In this document: piece after piece, positions 35,201 to 47,559 of the stretch | Position numbering within the stretch: position 1 is the stretch's first letter | How the letters are laid out: every line of letters begins with the position of its first letter | Origin: Marvania coccoides | Taxonomy: Eukaryota > Chlorophyta > Trebouxiophyceae > Chlorellales > Chlorellaceae | Reading direction: 5' to 3' | DNA: 64,000 bases | NCBI GenBank assembly: GCA_963854735.1 | Contig: OY978106.1 | Location: forward strand, 248,001-312,000 | The notes under the pieces: generated by a model | Told to the model about the DNA's origin: nothing | What the model saw: only the letters and a program-made list of their open reading frames with translations | Databases searched by the model: none | Made by a program: the position numbers and the translations under genes

Positions 35201-35593
35201 GACAAAGACAAAGGGGGGTGCGGAGAGTGGAACACCATCAACCACTTCCTCGACGCAGGCACCGCGCCTGCAGTGTTCACGCTGCAGCTGGGGTGGGAGT
35301 CCAACGCGGAGGAACCAGAAGACATCGGTCGCACGCTGCGCTCGCTGTCCCAACACATCGACCTTGCCGACATTTTCCAGGCTGTAGACCCAGGGGCACT
35401 GCGGTACCGCATGCGCTCTGCAGTGACCTACTACGGCCAGCACTACCAGGCGTTTGTGCTGCCCCATGGCAGCGAGGAATGGGTGCTGGTGGACGATGCG
35501 AGGTCCACGGTGGTTGGAGGGTGGGCAAAGGTGGTGGCAAAGGGGCAGGCGGGGCGGCTGCAGCCCAGCGTGCTGTTCTACGAGCGGGAGTAG
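26296..35593 (+). CDS. Giant zinc-finger plus USP53/54-like (UCH) protein, paralogue 1
   Basis: Twenty-four exons; the main boundaries are 26296-26568, 26810-27117, 27377-27582, 27796-28025, 28126-28296, then small exons to 32793, 32900-34309, 34480-34976 and 35134-35593. All phases close, giving about 1,981 residues (exon 17 has two possible donors four codons apart). The N-terminal ~1,190 residues are unrecognised and helix-rich. Then come a KAKKKAKKAGAK basic stretch, an acidic coiled region, a zinc ribbon (HGDWKCGVCGKVNPLSAPCQ) with a CCCH-like finger, and a C-terminal USP fold: GLSNATGEYNCFLNVVIQ (Cys ~1666), a CxxxxC plus CxxxxxxC zinc site, and YYGQHYQAFVL (His) with VDDA. Similar domains occur in USP53/54 and plant DUF627/629 proteins. 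Cys and His are present, so activity is plausible. Intron 1 starts GCAAGC. Confidence 0.8.
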
Positions 35594-36126
35594 AGCGTTA
35601 GAGTCGATCATTTATGTGATAAACTGATAACTTACATTTAATCATCGCTGCCGCAGCGGCTGCTACGTCGTTTTTACTTTTTTATATCACTGAAGCTGGA
35701 CGTAGGACAGGGACTGGCATGACAATATTACTGTTCTTCATTTTCTTCCCTGCGTTCAAGCTTGTCATTCCCGCAGTACAAAATTTCTTTAATGAGTTCT
35801 CAGGCAACATTTTCTTGCTTCCCCCAAGGCTACCCCATTTTTTTTTCCATCTTTACTTTTCATTTCTAACAGCAAATAAAGCAAAGCACGTAAAATATAA
35901 TTAGTTTCTTTTGGTTGTTGTAACACGTTATTCTTCCAGAAAACATTACATTCAAGCAGCAGCACAATTTCAACTACAAAGCGTCATCACAAAATAAACC
36001 ATACATGCCTGCAAAAGGGCCCCGTTTTTAAATCCACAAGTATCAATTTCCCATTCTTCTATATAATTATGGAAAACAATCTAATCCTTCAAAAACGCCT
36101 CTTTCTCCGCCTTTTCTCTTTTCGCT
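35594..36126. other. Convergent spacer between the two giant paralogues
   Basis: About 530 bp of AT-rich DNA shared by both 3' ends. AATAAA-like words are present for both directions, but no gene or extended inverted repeat is seen, so the paralogues are not the arms of a recent palindrome. Confidence 0.6.
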
Positions 36127-39100
36127 TCATTCGGTTTCGTAAAACAGCACGCTGGGCTGGATGCGCCCGGCCTGGCACTTTGCGATGACGTCCTGCCACC
36201 TCCCGATCCTGTGCACATTGGTGTCGTCAAACTGCACCCAGCAACCCAGCTTGGTGCTCAGCACAAAGGCGGTGTAGTGCGCCCCGTAGTAGGCCACGGC
36301 AGAGCGCAGGCGGTAGGGCTGCACGGCGCAGTCGAGGCTGACAACGTCCGCGTACACGTCCTCCAGCTTGATGCTCTCCTGCACCGAGCGCAGGGTCTCG
36401 TGGATGTCTTGGTTTGACTCAGCGTTGGACTCCCACGCCAGCTGCAGTGTGAACACCGCAGGGGGGGTGTCCAGGGCGTGGCGCACCATCAGCTTGGCGT
36501 CGCATCCGCCCTTCTCCGTGTCACAGCTCTTCTGCGTCTGCTGCTCGATGCGGCGCAGAATCTGCCCGGTGGTTTCAGCAGCGCCGAACGACTGCCGCAC
36601 CATTCGCAGCGCCGTGGCGCTCACGTTGAAAAAGTACTGCACATACTCGTTCACGTGTGTTTCCAGCAGCGACCCGTCGGGCGACTTGCAGTTGGTGCAC
36701 CGCACAAACTCCTTTACCCGCAGCCCAAAGGTGCGGTCCACCGCCACCGCCCCTGCAGGCCCCACTTCGTGGGCGCAGCTGAACAGCGTCATCAGCAGCT
36801 CCGCAGCATCGTTCATCTCGCCCAGCTCGAACCCGCCGCCGGGGAGACCTGCCAGGGCCTCACGCAGCGGGGCAGGGTTCACCACCGCACGCTCCCTCTT
36901 GAACTCGGCAAATCCCAAGGCAGGGACGGCCGCGCGCTCCTCCTCCTGCGCCGCAAAGGCGTCGAATAGGTCACGCAGCGCCTCCACCACTGGGTCCGCT
37001 GTGTAGAGATCGGGGGACCAGGCCATGACCCGGCGGCGGAACTCGGCGCAGGACCATAGGCACTGGATGACCACGTTGAGGAAGCAGTTGTACTGCACAG
37101 AGAATAGAGCGGGAGGAGAGAAAAGGTTGAGAAATAAACCATTTAATCCCGAGTAGAGATAATAATTTGTTTGTAAGAAATTAAAATTAAATAAATAACG
37201 TGCTCACCTCCCCAGTGGCGTTGGCCAGCCCCGGCGCCGCCATGCTCAGCACCGCTGCGTCCTCGGGCCCCACCGTCACCGTCAACGCGTTCTTCCACGT
37301 CGCCGCCACCCCCAGGTCCGCCAGCATTGAGTTGAACTCGTCAGCGCCTTCCGGCTGCGCAGAAACCTCAGCCCCGCCCAAAGCTTCAAGGTCAGAAGGG
37401 GGATATGTCGAAGATGAGAGCGCGCTGCTTGTGGCATGGCTGAGAGTGCCAGGGAAGGCGGCAGAGTCGTACGGCTGCCCGGGGGCTCCGTAGCCGCCAT
37501 ACGGCTGCTGGAAGTGCCCCAGCGAGGCAGCAGCGGCGCCAGAAGCATTGGGAGACAGCGGAGTGCCGAACAAGGGGCCGATGTCTCCTGTGGTTGGGCC
37601 AAGGCCGCCCCAGCCAGCGGCAGATGGCACTGTCCCAGCAGCGCCCAGGACGCCGTTAAACTGCGAGCCAAGGGCGTTGTAGGCTGCGCCGCCCTGAGGT
37701 GCCGCCCACATTGCGGAGTCCGGGTGCTGCTGGTCGAAGGAGGCGCCGCTCTGCTGCTGCATAGGCAGCGGCGGCGGGCGCTGAGTGGCAGAAGCTGCAG
37801 CGACCGCGGCCGCCACCGCGTCGTCCCTCGGAGCCGCCTTTTTCCCGGCACCAACGACGGCGACGGTGACATTCCGCTGCTTGGGGGCCGGCGGCGGCTT
37901 CTCACTGTATCCAGGCACGGGCGGGGCGGGTGCTCCCCTTCCGGCGTACATCTGCGTCAATCCAGGCACGATGGTGACCATGCGGCGATCCTTGGGAGGC
38001 GCAGACTCGGGTTTGAGGTCCACAGGGAGGTGCGGAAACCTGCAGACCTTGCCCAGCTTGCAGGCGCCGCGCACGGCGTCGCGGCAGGGCGGTGGCTGCT
38101 TGCAGTTGGGGCAGGTGTCTCGCAGCGCGCACTTGGTCTTGCACTGGCAGATCCAGTCGCCCTGCCAACTCACGATGCGCATCCTGCTGCGCACCTCCGC
38201 CTGCCGCCGCGCAAACTCGTCCTGCTTCTCCTTGGGCCAGGCGTTGAAATTGTTGCGCACGCAAATGGACTCGCGCTTGAGGGTCAGAGCCGGCATATTG
38301 GGCAGTGCAAACGCGGGGTGGGTGAGGGGGCAGTTGTTGGGCACCGCGCAGGGCTTGCCTTCGATGAAGGGGCGGCAGAGCTTCACGCCGCAGTTGCCGC
38401 AGGCAGTATCGATGTCGGTGTGCGTGCGGCTGCAGTTGCACGCCCAGCTGCCGGAGTAGTTGATCAAGCGGGCCTTGGCGCGCTCGCCAGTCGGGGCATT
38501 ACGGCGGGAGGAGATGGAGGCCTCCGCTGCGGCGGCGGTGTTGGCGGCAGCAGTCGTCTCGCGGATGCCGGTTTCGCGCTTGAAGCTGAAAGGGAAAAAA
38601 GAAAAAGAGAGTGAGAAAAACGAGGTCAACGAAATTGGAAACGAAGCACAAATAAATGATAAAACATTGAAATTTTGGCCCTACAAATTGAAGAAAAATC
38701 GAATTTAAACTCACTTCAAGTGGCTGAACAACTGCGCGAAGTTGCCGTCCTCCTCCGCGTCGGCCTTCTCCTTTTCGTCCTCATCCTTCTTCATGCCGCC
38801 TTTGGCCTTATCACCAGCTGCAGCGCCCGCAGGCGCCTCCTCACCGCCCGCTGCCTTCTTGGCAGCAGCGGCCTCCGCTGTAGCAGCGGCAGCCTCCGCA
38901 GCCTTCTTGGCCTTCTGTGCAGCCCTCTTCTTCGCCTTCTTCTGCTCCGCCTCCTTGGCAGCTGTCTCCTCCTCCAGAAGTGAGGCCGACGCTGCATCAG
39001 ATTCCTCCTTCTTCCGCGCTTCCTCCTTGACTGCAGGCATAGAAACGAATAAAAATCGAATAAATGAGTGATTCAAGCACACCTTTTTTTCATGGTCCTC

Positions 39101-42100
39101 CTTCCAAAATGTGCTCTAAAACGAGTAGAATTGCAACATGGATTTGAGACTCGCCTTTGTCTGCCTGCAGCAGCCGCTCCCACCTGCGAGGGAGCACGCG
39201 CTGACCCAGGAGGCGCAGTGCGCTGGACAGAGGAACCATAGTCATGGCTTCCCGAGCGTTCCTGCAACAAAGAAAAACCAAGCGGAATAAATTAACTCAA
39301 TTCGGCGGATGATTCATATATGAAAAAAATATATACAATTTTGTGAGCCCCTTAAAAAAAGAGTGGGGACAGGAGAAAGAAAATTCATCATTTCTCTCTC
39401 TTTATCTCTCACCCTGCAGCCTTGGAGAAGTTCAGCGAGGCAGCGTCAGCCAGGGCCCTCGACACATCCTGCGCTCTCAGCACACCCTCTCCAAGCGCTG
39501 TCATGTGCTCGACGCAGCGCTGCAGCGTTTCCTCCGCATCTAGGAGATCAAGATGCAAACTTTGGGTCCCATACCTGCAAAAAATTCAAAACAAATTCAC
39601 AAGTCAAAAAATGAGTGGGGACGGGGAAAAAATCTGCCGGTCGCATTAAAAAAAAAAAAAGAGAAATTCGGGGAAGAATATTGACCCACTGTGATATGTG
39701 TTTGTCCCTGCAATCCAGTTCAAAAATGGGCGCAATACTGATATACTCACCGCAAGCCACCAAGCTCAAGGTCTCTGAGCTTGCGGACGACATTCTTCAG
39801 CTCGTGATCCAGTCGCCCCACCCACTGCTCAGGCCTCTCAATGATGGCAAACCGCCTCTTCGTCACGTTTCGGTAATCTGCGGAAAATCGAGAAGAAAAA
39901 AACAGGGCACGGTGAGTTTTGAAGGAAAAACTTTCAAATAAAATACATAAATAAAATACAAAGTTAAGTAAAAAACAGTAATTAAAATATTCTCGAAATC
40001 AAGCGATTCTTTTACCGTTCACAAGCCGCGTCAAACTCTTCTCTTTGTACAGCAGCGTAGTCTCGTCCAGGTCCTTGGTGCAGGTCACCACTGCCTCCCT
40101 CAAAATCAATGAAGATTGCATCAGCTCGGTCGCAGACCACGCATACATCCTCACGATCTGGACCGTCTTCTCCACATCCTTCAGCTCCTCCGAGTTCTGC
40201 TTGCTATCCATCTGAAAGGGAAGGAAAAAAAAGAGAAAAAAGCGTAAAGAGTCGATCAGGGGAAAAGGAGCAAAGAATGAAAAACAGCTCGTCGCAATGA
40301 GCGGCTTGTGTTAATTACCATGCCGGACGCCTTCTGTAGGATTCGAACGCTCTGGAGCAGGTTCTGCAAGGGAACCACGGAGCGGGCAATGTAATTGCCC
40401 AGCCAGTACTCAGCCCTGCCCGCCATACCGTCCATGACGCTCATCTGCACACAACCGAACAAAACAAATACAGAAAATGAAGCTCGACTTTGACACTAAA
40501 GAAAATACTGCTAAAGAAAAAGGGTTTAATGCGGGGGGGCGAGCAAAGACGTAATTAATTGGAGCAGCAAGGAATCAGGTGGATTTAAAATGAAAGGGGA
40601 AGGGAAAGAAAAGACGTACCAGGTACACGTAGGACGTCGCATCCATGGTTGCTGCCTCCAGTAGAAGCTCAGATCGGTCTTCAGGGTGGCGGGGCCTGGC
40701 TACGTAGCCTGATGGCAGCCACTTGAGCTTGACGGTGGAGCCGGGCCCCACCGATGCCTTCTCGTCCATGCGCAAGCGAGCGGCCCACAAGGCAGCGCAG
40801 CAAGGGCTCGCCGCCGTCCGCAATGCCTTTAACCCAGCGTCAGTCGCCTGCAGTTTTTTTAGTTGGATGATGCATTAAATCAATTCAAAATACTAAAGCT
40901 GAAAGTTCAAAATCCTCCCTTGCTCGCTCCCATCCCTATAAAATTCAGTAGATTCTGTTCCCTTTCTACCATCGTTGATTTTGACTTACCGAGCTCTTAC
41001 AGATATTGTGCACTGCCTCGGTGGCAGCCAGCACCACCTTCTCGCCCCTTTCCCCAGACACATCAGACTTGACGTTCTTGAGCGTGGCACCAGCGCAGTG
41101 CGTCAGGTAGTTGGCCTACAGAATAAATAAATAAAACAGTGAGGAAGGTCGAAAATATTTGATGCTCTTTGGCCAGGTTTTCCATTATAAAGTGGCAGCA
41201 GGAAGCAAAAATACATGAGAAAAAGTACAGAAAGCCACATCCCTGACGCCCCAGAAGCTTTTTTAGCTTTTTTTCCAACTTGCCTGCAGTCCGTCGTCCA
41301 CTTCAGGGCCGGACGCGAACGCAACGCCAACCAGGGCACAGATGAAGGTAGCCAGTTTGAAGACGTTTTTCAGGGAGAGCTCACCGCAGTGGTGAAACGC
41401 CCAAAGAGCTGGCAAGGAAGAAAAAAAAAAAAAAAAAGGCAGTGTTAGTAAGTACTCTAGTTGCCAAAATATCTGCATTCAACAGTAAATTGAAAACCGT
41501 CTGATTCAAAAAGGCAAGTGGGATGAAAAATGAAAGAACCTACCGTCTGCAAACGTTTTTTTTTCGCGCTGCAAGGAATGGGGAACCAAGCGATCTTCAA
41601 TATCAGCAGGCTCGTTCGGCTCCTTGTCCTCCTCCAGCGTGAAGTGCAGCCACTGCATCATGGTCTCCCAGGCGTACTTGGGCAGCCGCCCCCTGGCCAC
41701 CAGCAGCCTCGCCCCCATCACAGCAACCTCGATGGCCGCCTCCTTGAGCTGCAGCACAATGGGGGTAGGAGGAATGAAGGTCGTGATTGAGTTAAAAGAA
41801 AGAAAGGGGAGGTATTTGGATGTTTGAGATATTGTTGGGGCAGAATTTGAAAAGTAGGACGCCGGGGAAAAGTCGTTGAATGCTGATCGATTCGGCTGAA
41901 TAATAATCGACGTGTTTATATAAACCAATGATACTAGTATATTGAATGAATAGCTCACCGGTTGAAGCTGCTCGGGCTCCGAAGGGCGATCACCGCTCTC
42001 AGAATGCCACGAAGGGTCCAAAACAGCGCGCAGAAAGGGCTCGCAGAACTCCACCACGCCAACGTCTGTCTGCTTGTGGAACTGGGAAGCAGTTAGGCTC

Positions 42101-45100
42101 TCCAGCTTCTTCTCGTCCACCGAAGATACCTCCCTGAAGCGAGCCTGCAGGAACGGGAAGCGAGGAAAAAAAAGCGAGAAACTGAGTCGAGATGCTCTGC
42201 CTGGACGCGCAGAACAGAAGGGAAAGGGGAGGGAGAGGAAGAGAAATGGAAGATACTCGAAAGGAAACCATGCCGTGGCTAGAAGCTTACCGCGACGAAA
42301 GAAGCCAAGAAGGACAAATTTGAAAACCTCGCGTGGAGATAGACATCGAGCTCGTCCCCCGAGAACGCCTTCTTCGAGCCGCCCTTGCAGGAGAGTTTGA
42401 CGAAGTACGCGCCCGACAGCACAAAGCGAGCAACCAGGTCCAGCCTGCTACCCCACTTCTCCAAAAACTGCGAGAGTATCAACAGGAAAGACGGGGACAA
42501 ATCAGTTCAAAAGCATGCTGAAAAAATCCAAAGAACTTACGTTGCCACTCGGTGCAACCCAGCATTCTCTTTTCTCGAGGGAATGAGCGTCCCGGCAAAC
42601 GAAACAAAGAGAGTTTCAGATTTCACACTTACAGCTGCCCTCACGACTTTGGCAACCCGGGACTTCTCCTGAGATTCCGTAGTCATTTTAAACACGGTTT
42701 TCTTGAGAAGCGTGTTGAACCCCCCCCAAAGGTGCAGCGCGAGGTGCTCTGCAAGAAAATTAGGCGAGGGCTGGTGGTGAGCATCGGGAGAAAACGACGG
42801 CACACAAAAAAAAACAAAAACATACGAAAGGTACTCTGAAAATAAACAAAGTATACAGCCTATCGTATGCGAGAAGCATACCTGAGGCGACCATCGTGGT
42901 CAGCGTATTTTCCAGGTACTGCGAGAGTCTGCCAGCGCGATCTGCCTTCTTAGGCTCGAAAACAGAGCCAGAGGGGACACCGTCATCTGAGTCCACCTCG
43001 TACTGGAGGTCGATGCGGAGACCAGCAGCGGAGTTGAGGCCCACGGCATCCTCAAGCTCGTGGCTGTCGAAGAGAGGAGGGGCCGCAGAGGGCAGCTCCC
43101 CATCCACCTCGCCAACCCTGCTTCCGTTGCTGCCTTTTTTCCTGGGCTGACCCGCTCCCGGGGCTTCGGCGGGGCCCGCCTGCCGCCGGAACGTAGAGCC
43201 CAGGTAGAAAGTGAGGTCGCTGTCGGTGGTGGGGCAAACGGAAACCTCCTGCAGGGTCGGCAGATCGCTGAGGCTCTCGGGGGTGGTCTCTCCGACGGCT
43301 TCCACCTCGTCCTGGATGAATTCCTCTTCCGATGGAGGTATCCGCAGTGCATTCGCATTCATCCGGTGGGCTTCCACAACTTCGGAGATTTCCTCGCCAA
43401 TCAGCACACGGGTCTTCAGCAATTGCCACACCTACAAAAGAAAGAAGAAGCGCAGGGACGAAATTACGTCAATAACGCGTCTCTCGAATTTCATACAGTA
43501 TTGACGAGGGCGGCGCTGTGACTCCTCAGATTCGAAAAGGATTTGTGGCGGCGGCAAACAACTGCACCGGTGATAACGAAACAATAAGTCCGAGTGCAAA
43601 ACTACTGCGTTGCTTCTTTTATTACCTTGCCCATGAACAGGGGGCTGTCCATGTTGCTGTACGAGTGCAATTTGAATCTCTTTTCAAACTGGCTCATAGT
43701 GAAGAATCGGGTCTCAGGGGACAGCTCGTACCACAGCTGGTGGGTGTAGTTGTCAGCCTCCCACTGCCGCACGACTTTGAGGTCGCGCATCTGCAGCAGA
43801 GAGGGGGGGGGGAGGGAGAGAAGAGGGTGAGAAATCGAAGGCGGCAATCAGAAATTTGGAATGAGAGAGGGGCCAAGGCAAGCGAGAGAAGACGATATGG
43901 AACTGCGCTTACGTCTTCGTAGGATTCCAGCGCGTGCTCGCTCTCCAGCTCGGCGAGCCCTCTCATGAATTCGCTCATCTCCAGCCGCAGAGCGCCGACC
44001 ACTGCTCCCTGGTCCTTGCGCTGCAAAAATATGATAAGAAAGCGAGAAATTTATTTAGAAAGTACAGAAAAGAAAGAATTATAAAGAAGCACAGGTCAAA
44101 AGCCCTTGATTAAATCAAGAAGTGAGGGCGTGTTTCAGCTTCGCGTATTATTTTGTCGCAGCATGACATTAAAAAGAACACGGTCACTACTACGAGCTTG
44201 CCTTCTCAGCCTCTCGGTCTAGGAGCTCCTTGACGAGGTCCGCGGTCTGCCCAGCTTTCACCAGCTCCTGTGAGCTCTCATCCCCCCCCGCCTCCACAGC
44301 GCCCTGCTCCACCGCCGCTTCCCCCTTCTTTCCCTTGGCCTCGGTAGCCTTCCGGGACCTGTCCTGCACCTTGTTCTCCTCCTCGTGGGCCAGCGCCCGC
44401 TGCCTCAGGTCCTTCCGCTGCTCCTCCGCAACCTTCGACTGCAAGCGAAAGACACACGCGCAAAAATGATATGGGGTATGGGTTACGTTCGAAAGTAGAC
44501 GCGTCGGTTGACAGTGAAAAACTTGTCAAACGCATCCCATCAGGAAGAGAAATTTAAGCGCGGAGAACAGCGGGGGCAAACAACAACAGACAGTAGCTTA
44601 CCAGCTTGGTGGTCTCCACCTGCAGGAAACGGTTCTTCTCCTCCACCGTCCAATCTGCGAAAGAAGACAGTCAAAAGCGGGGAAAGTTAGTTAAGTTTTT
44701 TCATATGCCCAATAAGCACCGAGGATAATTAAGCTCAGTCTTATTTCTCTTAAGTGAATGAAAAGATGGGGGAAAAGGGGGGAAGGGGAAAAGGAACGGA
44801 AATTCCTCTCTATATACACAGCATTGCCCTCCCCTTATTAACATTTACTACTGATCCTGTTACTTACTGACAGCGGGCAGCGACTTGTCCGAGAGGCGCG
44901 CGGCGTCGGCCACGGGCACGAACAGGAAGTTTTTGGTGAACCGCTCCTTGGGGAGATCACGGTTGGCTACGAACCACTCAACATGCTGCTCCATCTTTTT
45001 CGTGTCAGCCTTCTTGCTGGCGTTCCCCCCGTCGACCATGGTTTGGCTGAAGAAGGGGACGCACAAGAGTGAAGTGGAGCGGTTGAAAGAAATGCTCAGG

Positions 45101-46371
45101 TGCAGCATCGCGACCCGCATGGACTCCTTCGCGTTCTCCACCACGCTGTCGAGGTACTCCTTGCTGCGGGCAGCCAGCTCCTCGAACCCCCACCTACAGA
45201 CGGGAAAAAAAAAAAAAAAAACGAAAAGGGGTAAATCCGTGCCTTTAGAATCAGTAACATGCTAAACAGGAACAGCACAGATGACACTAGGAAGAATTTT
45301 GTTGCTGCTTTCAAAAGAAATGCACTCGGGGGGCTCTACGCCAAGCAACGGTGGTATTCATGGTGAAACATGCAACATTACAAAAGGGGCTTGCTTACTT
45401 GTCCGTCCCAATCACATCGTCCGCCACCGGCTTTTGGCGCTCTGCGATCATTTGCATGGTGTTGAACTGCTTCTCCATGATGGGGAGCATGCTGGTGACG
45501 TTGTAATTCATCATCATCTCCTCGACCGCCTTGCTCTCCTTTTTCCGAGACAGCAAGTTCTGCAGCGCTTTGCAGCGCTCCTGGTGGTGCCAGGGCATGT
45601 CCTGCATCGTGTGGAGCAGGTTTGTGGCCAGCAACTGCACGAGAGAGAGGGGGGAGTAAAAAAAAAGGGTTTAGGTTGATAATTATGGCTTCGTGTTGGA
45701 AAAATGAAAAGCTCCTCATTTTTCCTGGGGAAAACACCGCTGAAAGAGTTGAAAATGAAGAAATCTAAATGCCCGAGTTCATACGCTCACCAGGCACGCC
45801 AGGGAGGCGTGTGCCACCGCCCCGTCGACTGCAGTGTCCAGGGCGCCCACCAACGCCTTGAGCGCCTTCTCGTTGCGCTCGTTCCAGGCAGGGACGCTGG
45901 CCAGCGCGCCTTCCTTGGAGCGCACCTTCTGCAGCTTGACCTCCAGGGGCTCGCTGGCCAGCCGCACCTGCGCCTTGGCCAGCGCCAGAGAAGAGCCACC
46001 GCTGGGGTGCTCCCGCACTGCTGTTTTCAGCGCCGCCAGCGCCCCGTTGCGCTCATTGGCGGCTGCTTCCAGCGCCGCATCGGTGGAGCCCTTGGCCTTG
46101 CGGTCGTCAGCGAGCTTCTGCCGGGCGGTCTCCTTGTCGAGGAAGGTTTGGTAGACCGCTTTCACCTCGTCCGGCACGCCCGCCTGCTCAAACGATAACG
46201 AGAACGGCAGAAATGATTGGAAGGGAAGGAGGAACCTCGGGAGAGTCGCTTAAACCAGCCCTATTACATTAATTGTGTAAAAATAAATAGTCTGCTTACC
46301 CCGTACTCAGGCTCGACGGCTTTGGCCGTCTGCTTCGGAGCCGTCTTGCTACGGCTTGATTTTACTTTCAT
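36127..46371 (-). CDS. Giant zinc-finger plus USP53/54-like (UCH) protein, paralogue 2
   Basis: Twenty-four exons on the minus strand, starting MKVKSSRSKTAPKQTAK at 46371 and including 46371-46300, 46183-45791, 45634-45399, 45193-44868, 43431-42882, 39030-38715, 38585-37208 and 37092-36127. Every phase closes, giving about 2,226 residues. The first ~1,350 residues are helix-rich and unrecognised. A Lys/Glu/Ala coiled stretch follows, then two zinc units (about residues 1490-1540 and 1580-1630), each with a W-x-C-x-C...C-x2-C ribbon and a CCCH finger (CRPFIEGKPCAVPNNCPLTH; CRDAVRGACKLGKVCRFPH). The C-terminal exon is the USP fold: YNCFLNVVIQCLW (Cys ~1908), RCTNC and SCDTEKGGC zinc ligands, YYGAHYTAFVL and FDDT. 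Introns 6, 14 and 21 start with GC. Converges on its paralogue. Confidence 0.8.
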
Positions 46372-46849
46372 TAAATGAAAATCTCAATCGTCATCGTCTG
46401 GGCAGGAAAAAGTGATTTAAAACGAACTGATCAAAAAAACTTCGCCGTGGTGCTTGTTGCCCACCATCGGCGCTCCTAGGTGTCACGAAATTGTTTTTTC
46501 GGGAATAAAGTGGGCTTTACGCACGGGACACCGCTTTAGAGAGCAGGCAAGGCAGACCAAAAATATCGAGTTCCCTTCAAAATATATAGCGTAAAGCGAG
46601 GAGGCTTGTTGATATTAATTTGCTGGTGCCATTTTCAAATACCCATTTGTGTCAACAGGCAGGGCTAGACCTGGTTTAAAAGGGGCGTTGACGTTTCAGG
46701 GCAGCATTTTAAAGGATTTTCGGGCGTGAGAGCGAGATTCTTGGGACCTGTCAGAAGTTTTTAACGGGTTCCTGATTGATCACAAGTTCGCGATCGTCTC
46801 AAACTAATTGAATAGAGATCAGGGTGAATAATTTGAATCGGACTTTGGG
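46372..46849. promoter_or_regulatory. Divergent promoter region
   Basis: About 480 bp between the start codons of the minus-strand giant gene and GTF3C6 on the plus strand. It must hold both promoters; no TATA box or known element can be assigned with confidence. Confidence 0.4.
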
Positions 46850-47402
46850 ATGGAAGACAATGGTGAGTGCCCTCTCATCCTGCATGCAGGCGCCAGAAAA
46901 TTAGCTAATATTGCATTTGTTTCGTTGCACAGACTCCCAGAGCGTGTATGTCGTTGTTGAGTTCGAGGGAGCAGCACCACCGCCTGGAGAGCCCCTACAC
47001 TTGCAGGCAAGCATACGCGTGCAAATTTATGCCCTTGACATTTTAAATCCCATCATTCAAATGGAATTTGAGTGTAATAAAACTATTTGTTTTCCAGGGG
47101 CTCGATACTGCCACGCCAAAAATTGTTTTGAACGACGGCACAGTTTTCGTGGGCGAATTCGAAGAGACTGTTGGGACGCAGCTGGTGTTTTCAAGTACGT
47201 TTTGAGCTATAGCATAAAGAATTCCATTATATTGCACTTTTAGCCCCCTTCTCCCTACGAACTTTTTCCTAACTGGTTTGTTTGTGCAGGTGAAAAAGGG
47301 GAGGAAGACGCCCCCAGCACGGTGCAGCTGCTGTGCCACACAGACAAAAAGATTCGATTTAGAAAGAAGTATGCGAGTTCTGATACAAAATTGATTCGGT
47401 GA
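46850..47402 (+). CDS. GTF3C6: TFIIIC subunit 6 (tau55-like triple-barrel domain)
   Basis: Four small exons, 46850-46862, 46933-47006, 47098-47194 and 47290-47402, give 98 residues. The product is little more than the TFIIIC_sub6 domain: VYVVVEFEG, then GLDTATPKIVLNDGTVFVG, EFEETVGTQLVF and VQLLCHTDKKIRF. In TFIIIC this beta-barrel subunit helps assemble the factor that binds A and B boxes of tRNA genes for RNA polymerase III. Intron 2 starts GCAAGC after CAG and is required by phase. The protein is shorter than animal GTF3C6 because it lacks the long C-terminal tail. Confidence 0.82.
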
Positions 47403-47559
47403 CGGAATTTGTAACCCCCCTGACGTTGGCTGCCTGACGAGAATATACGTTGAATAATAGATAGCATATTGAATGATTAGACGAAAAGCAAATTCTAATA
47501 AATTAAGCTGTAACCAGTCTCGAATATAATTATTTTCGGGTCATCAATTCTTGGAAATG

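Noticed and set aside
26296..46371. The giant pair as an assembly palindrome
   Set aside because: The two genes differ in length, intron positions and most of the sequence; even the USP exons are diverged, so this is an old duplication.
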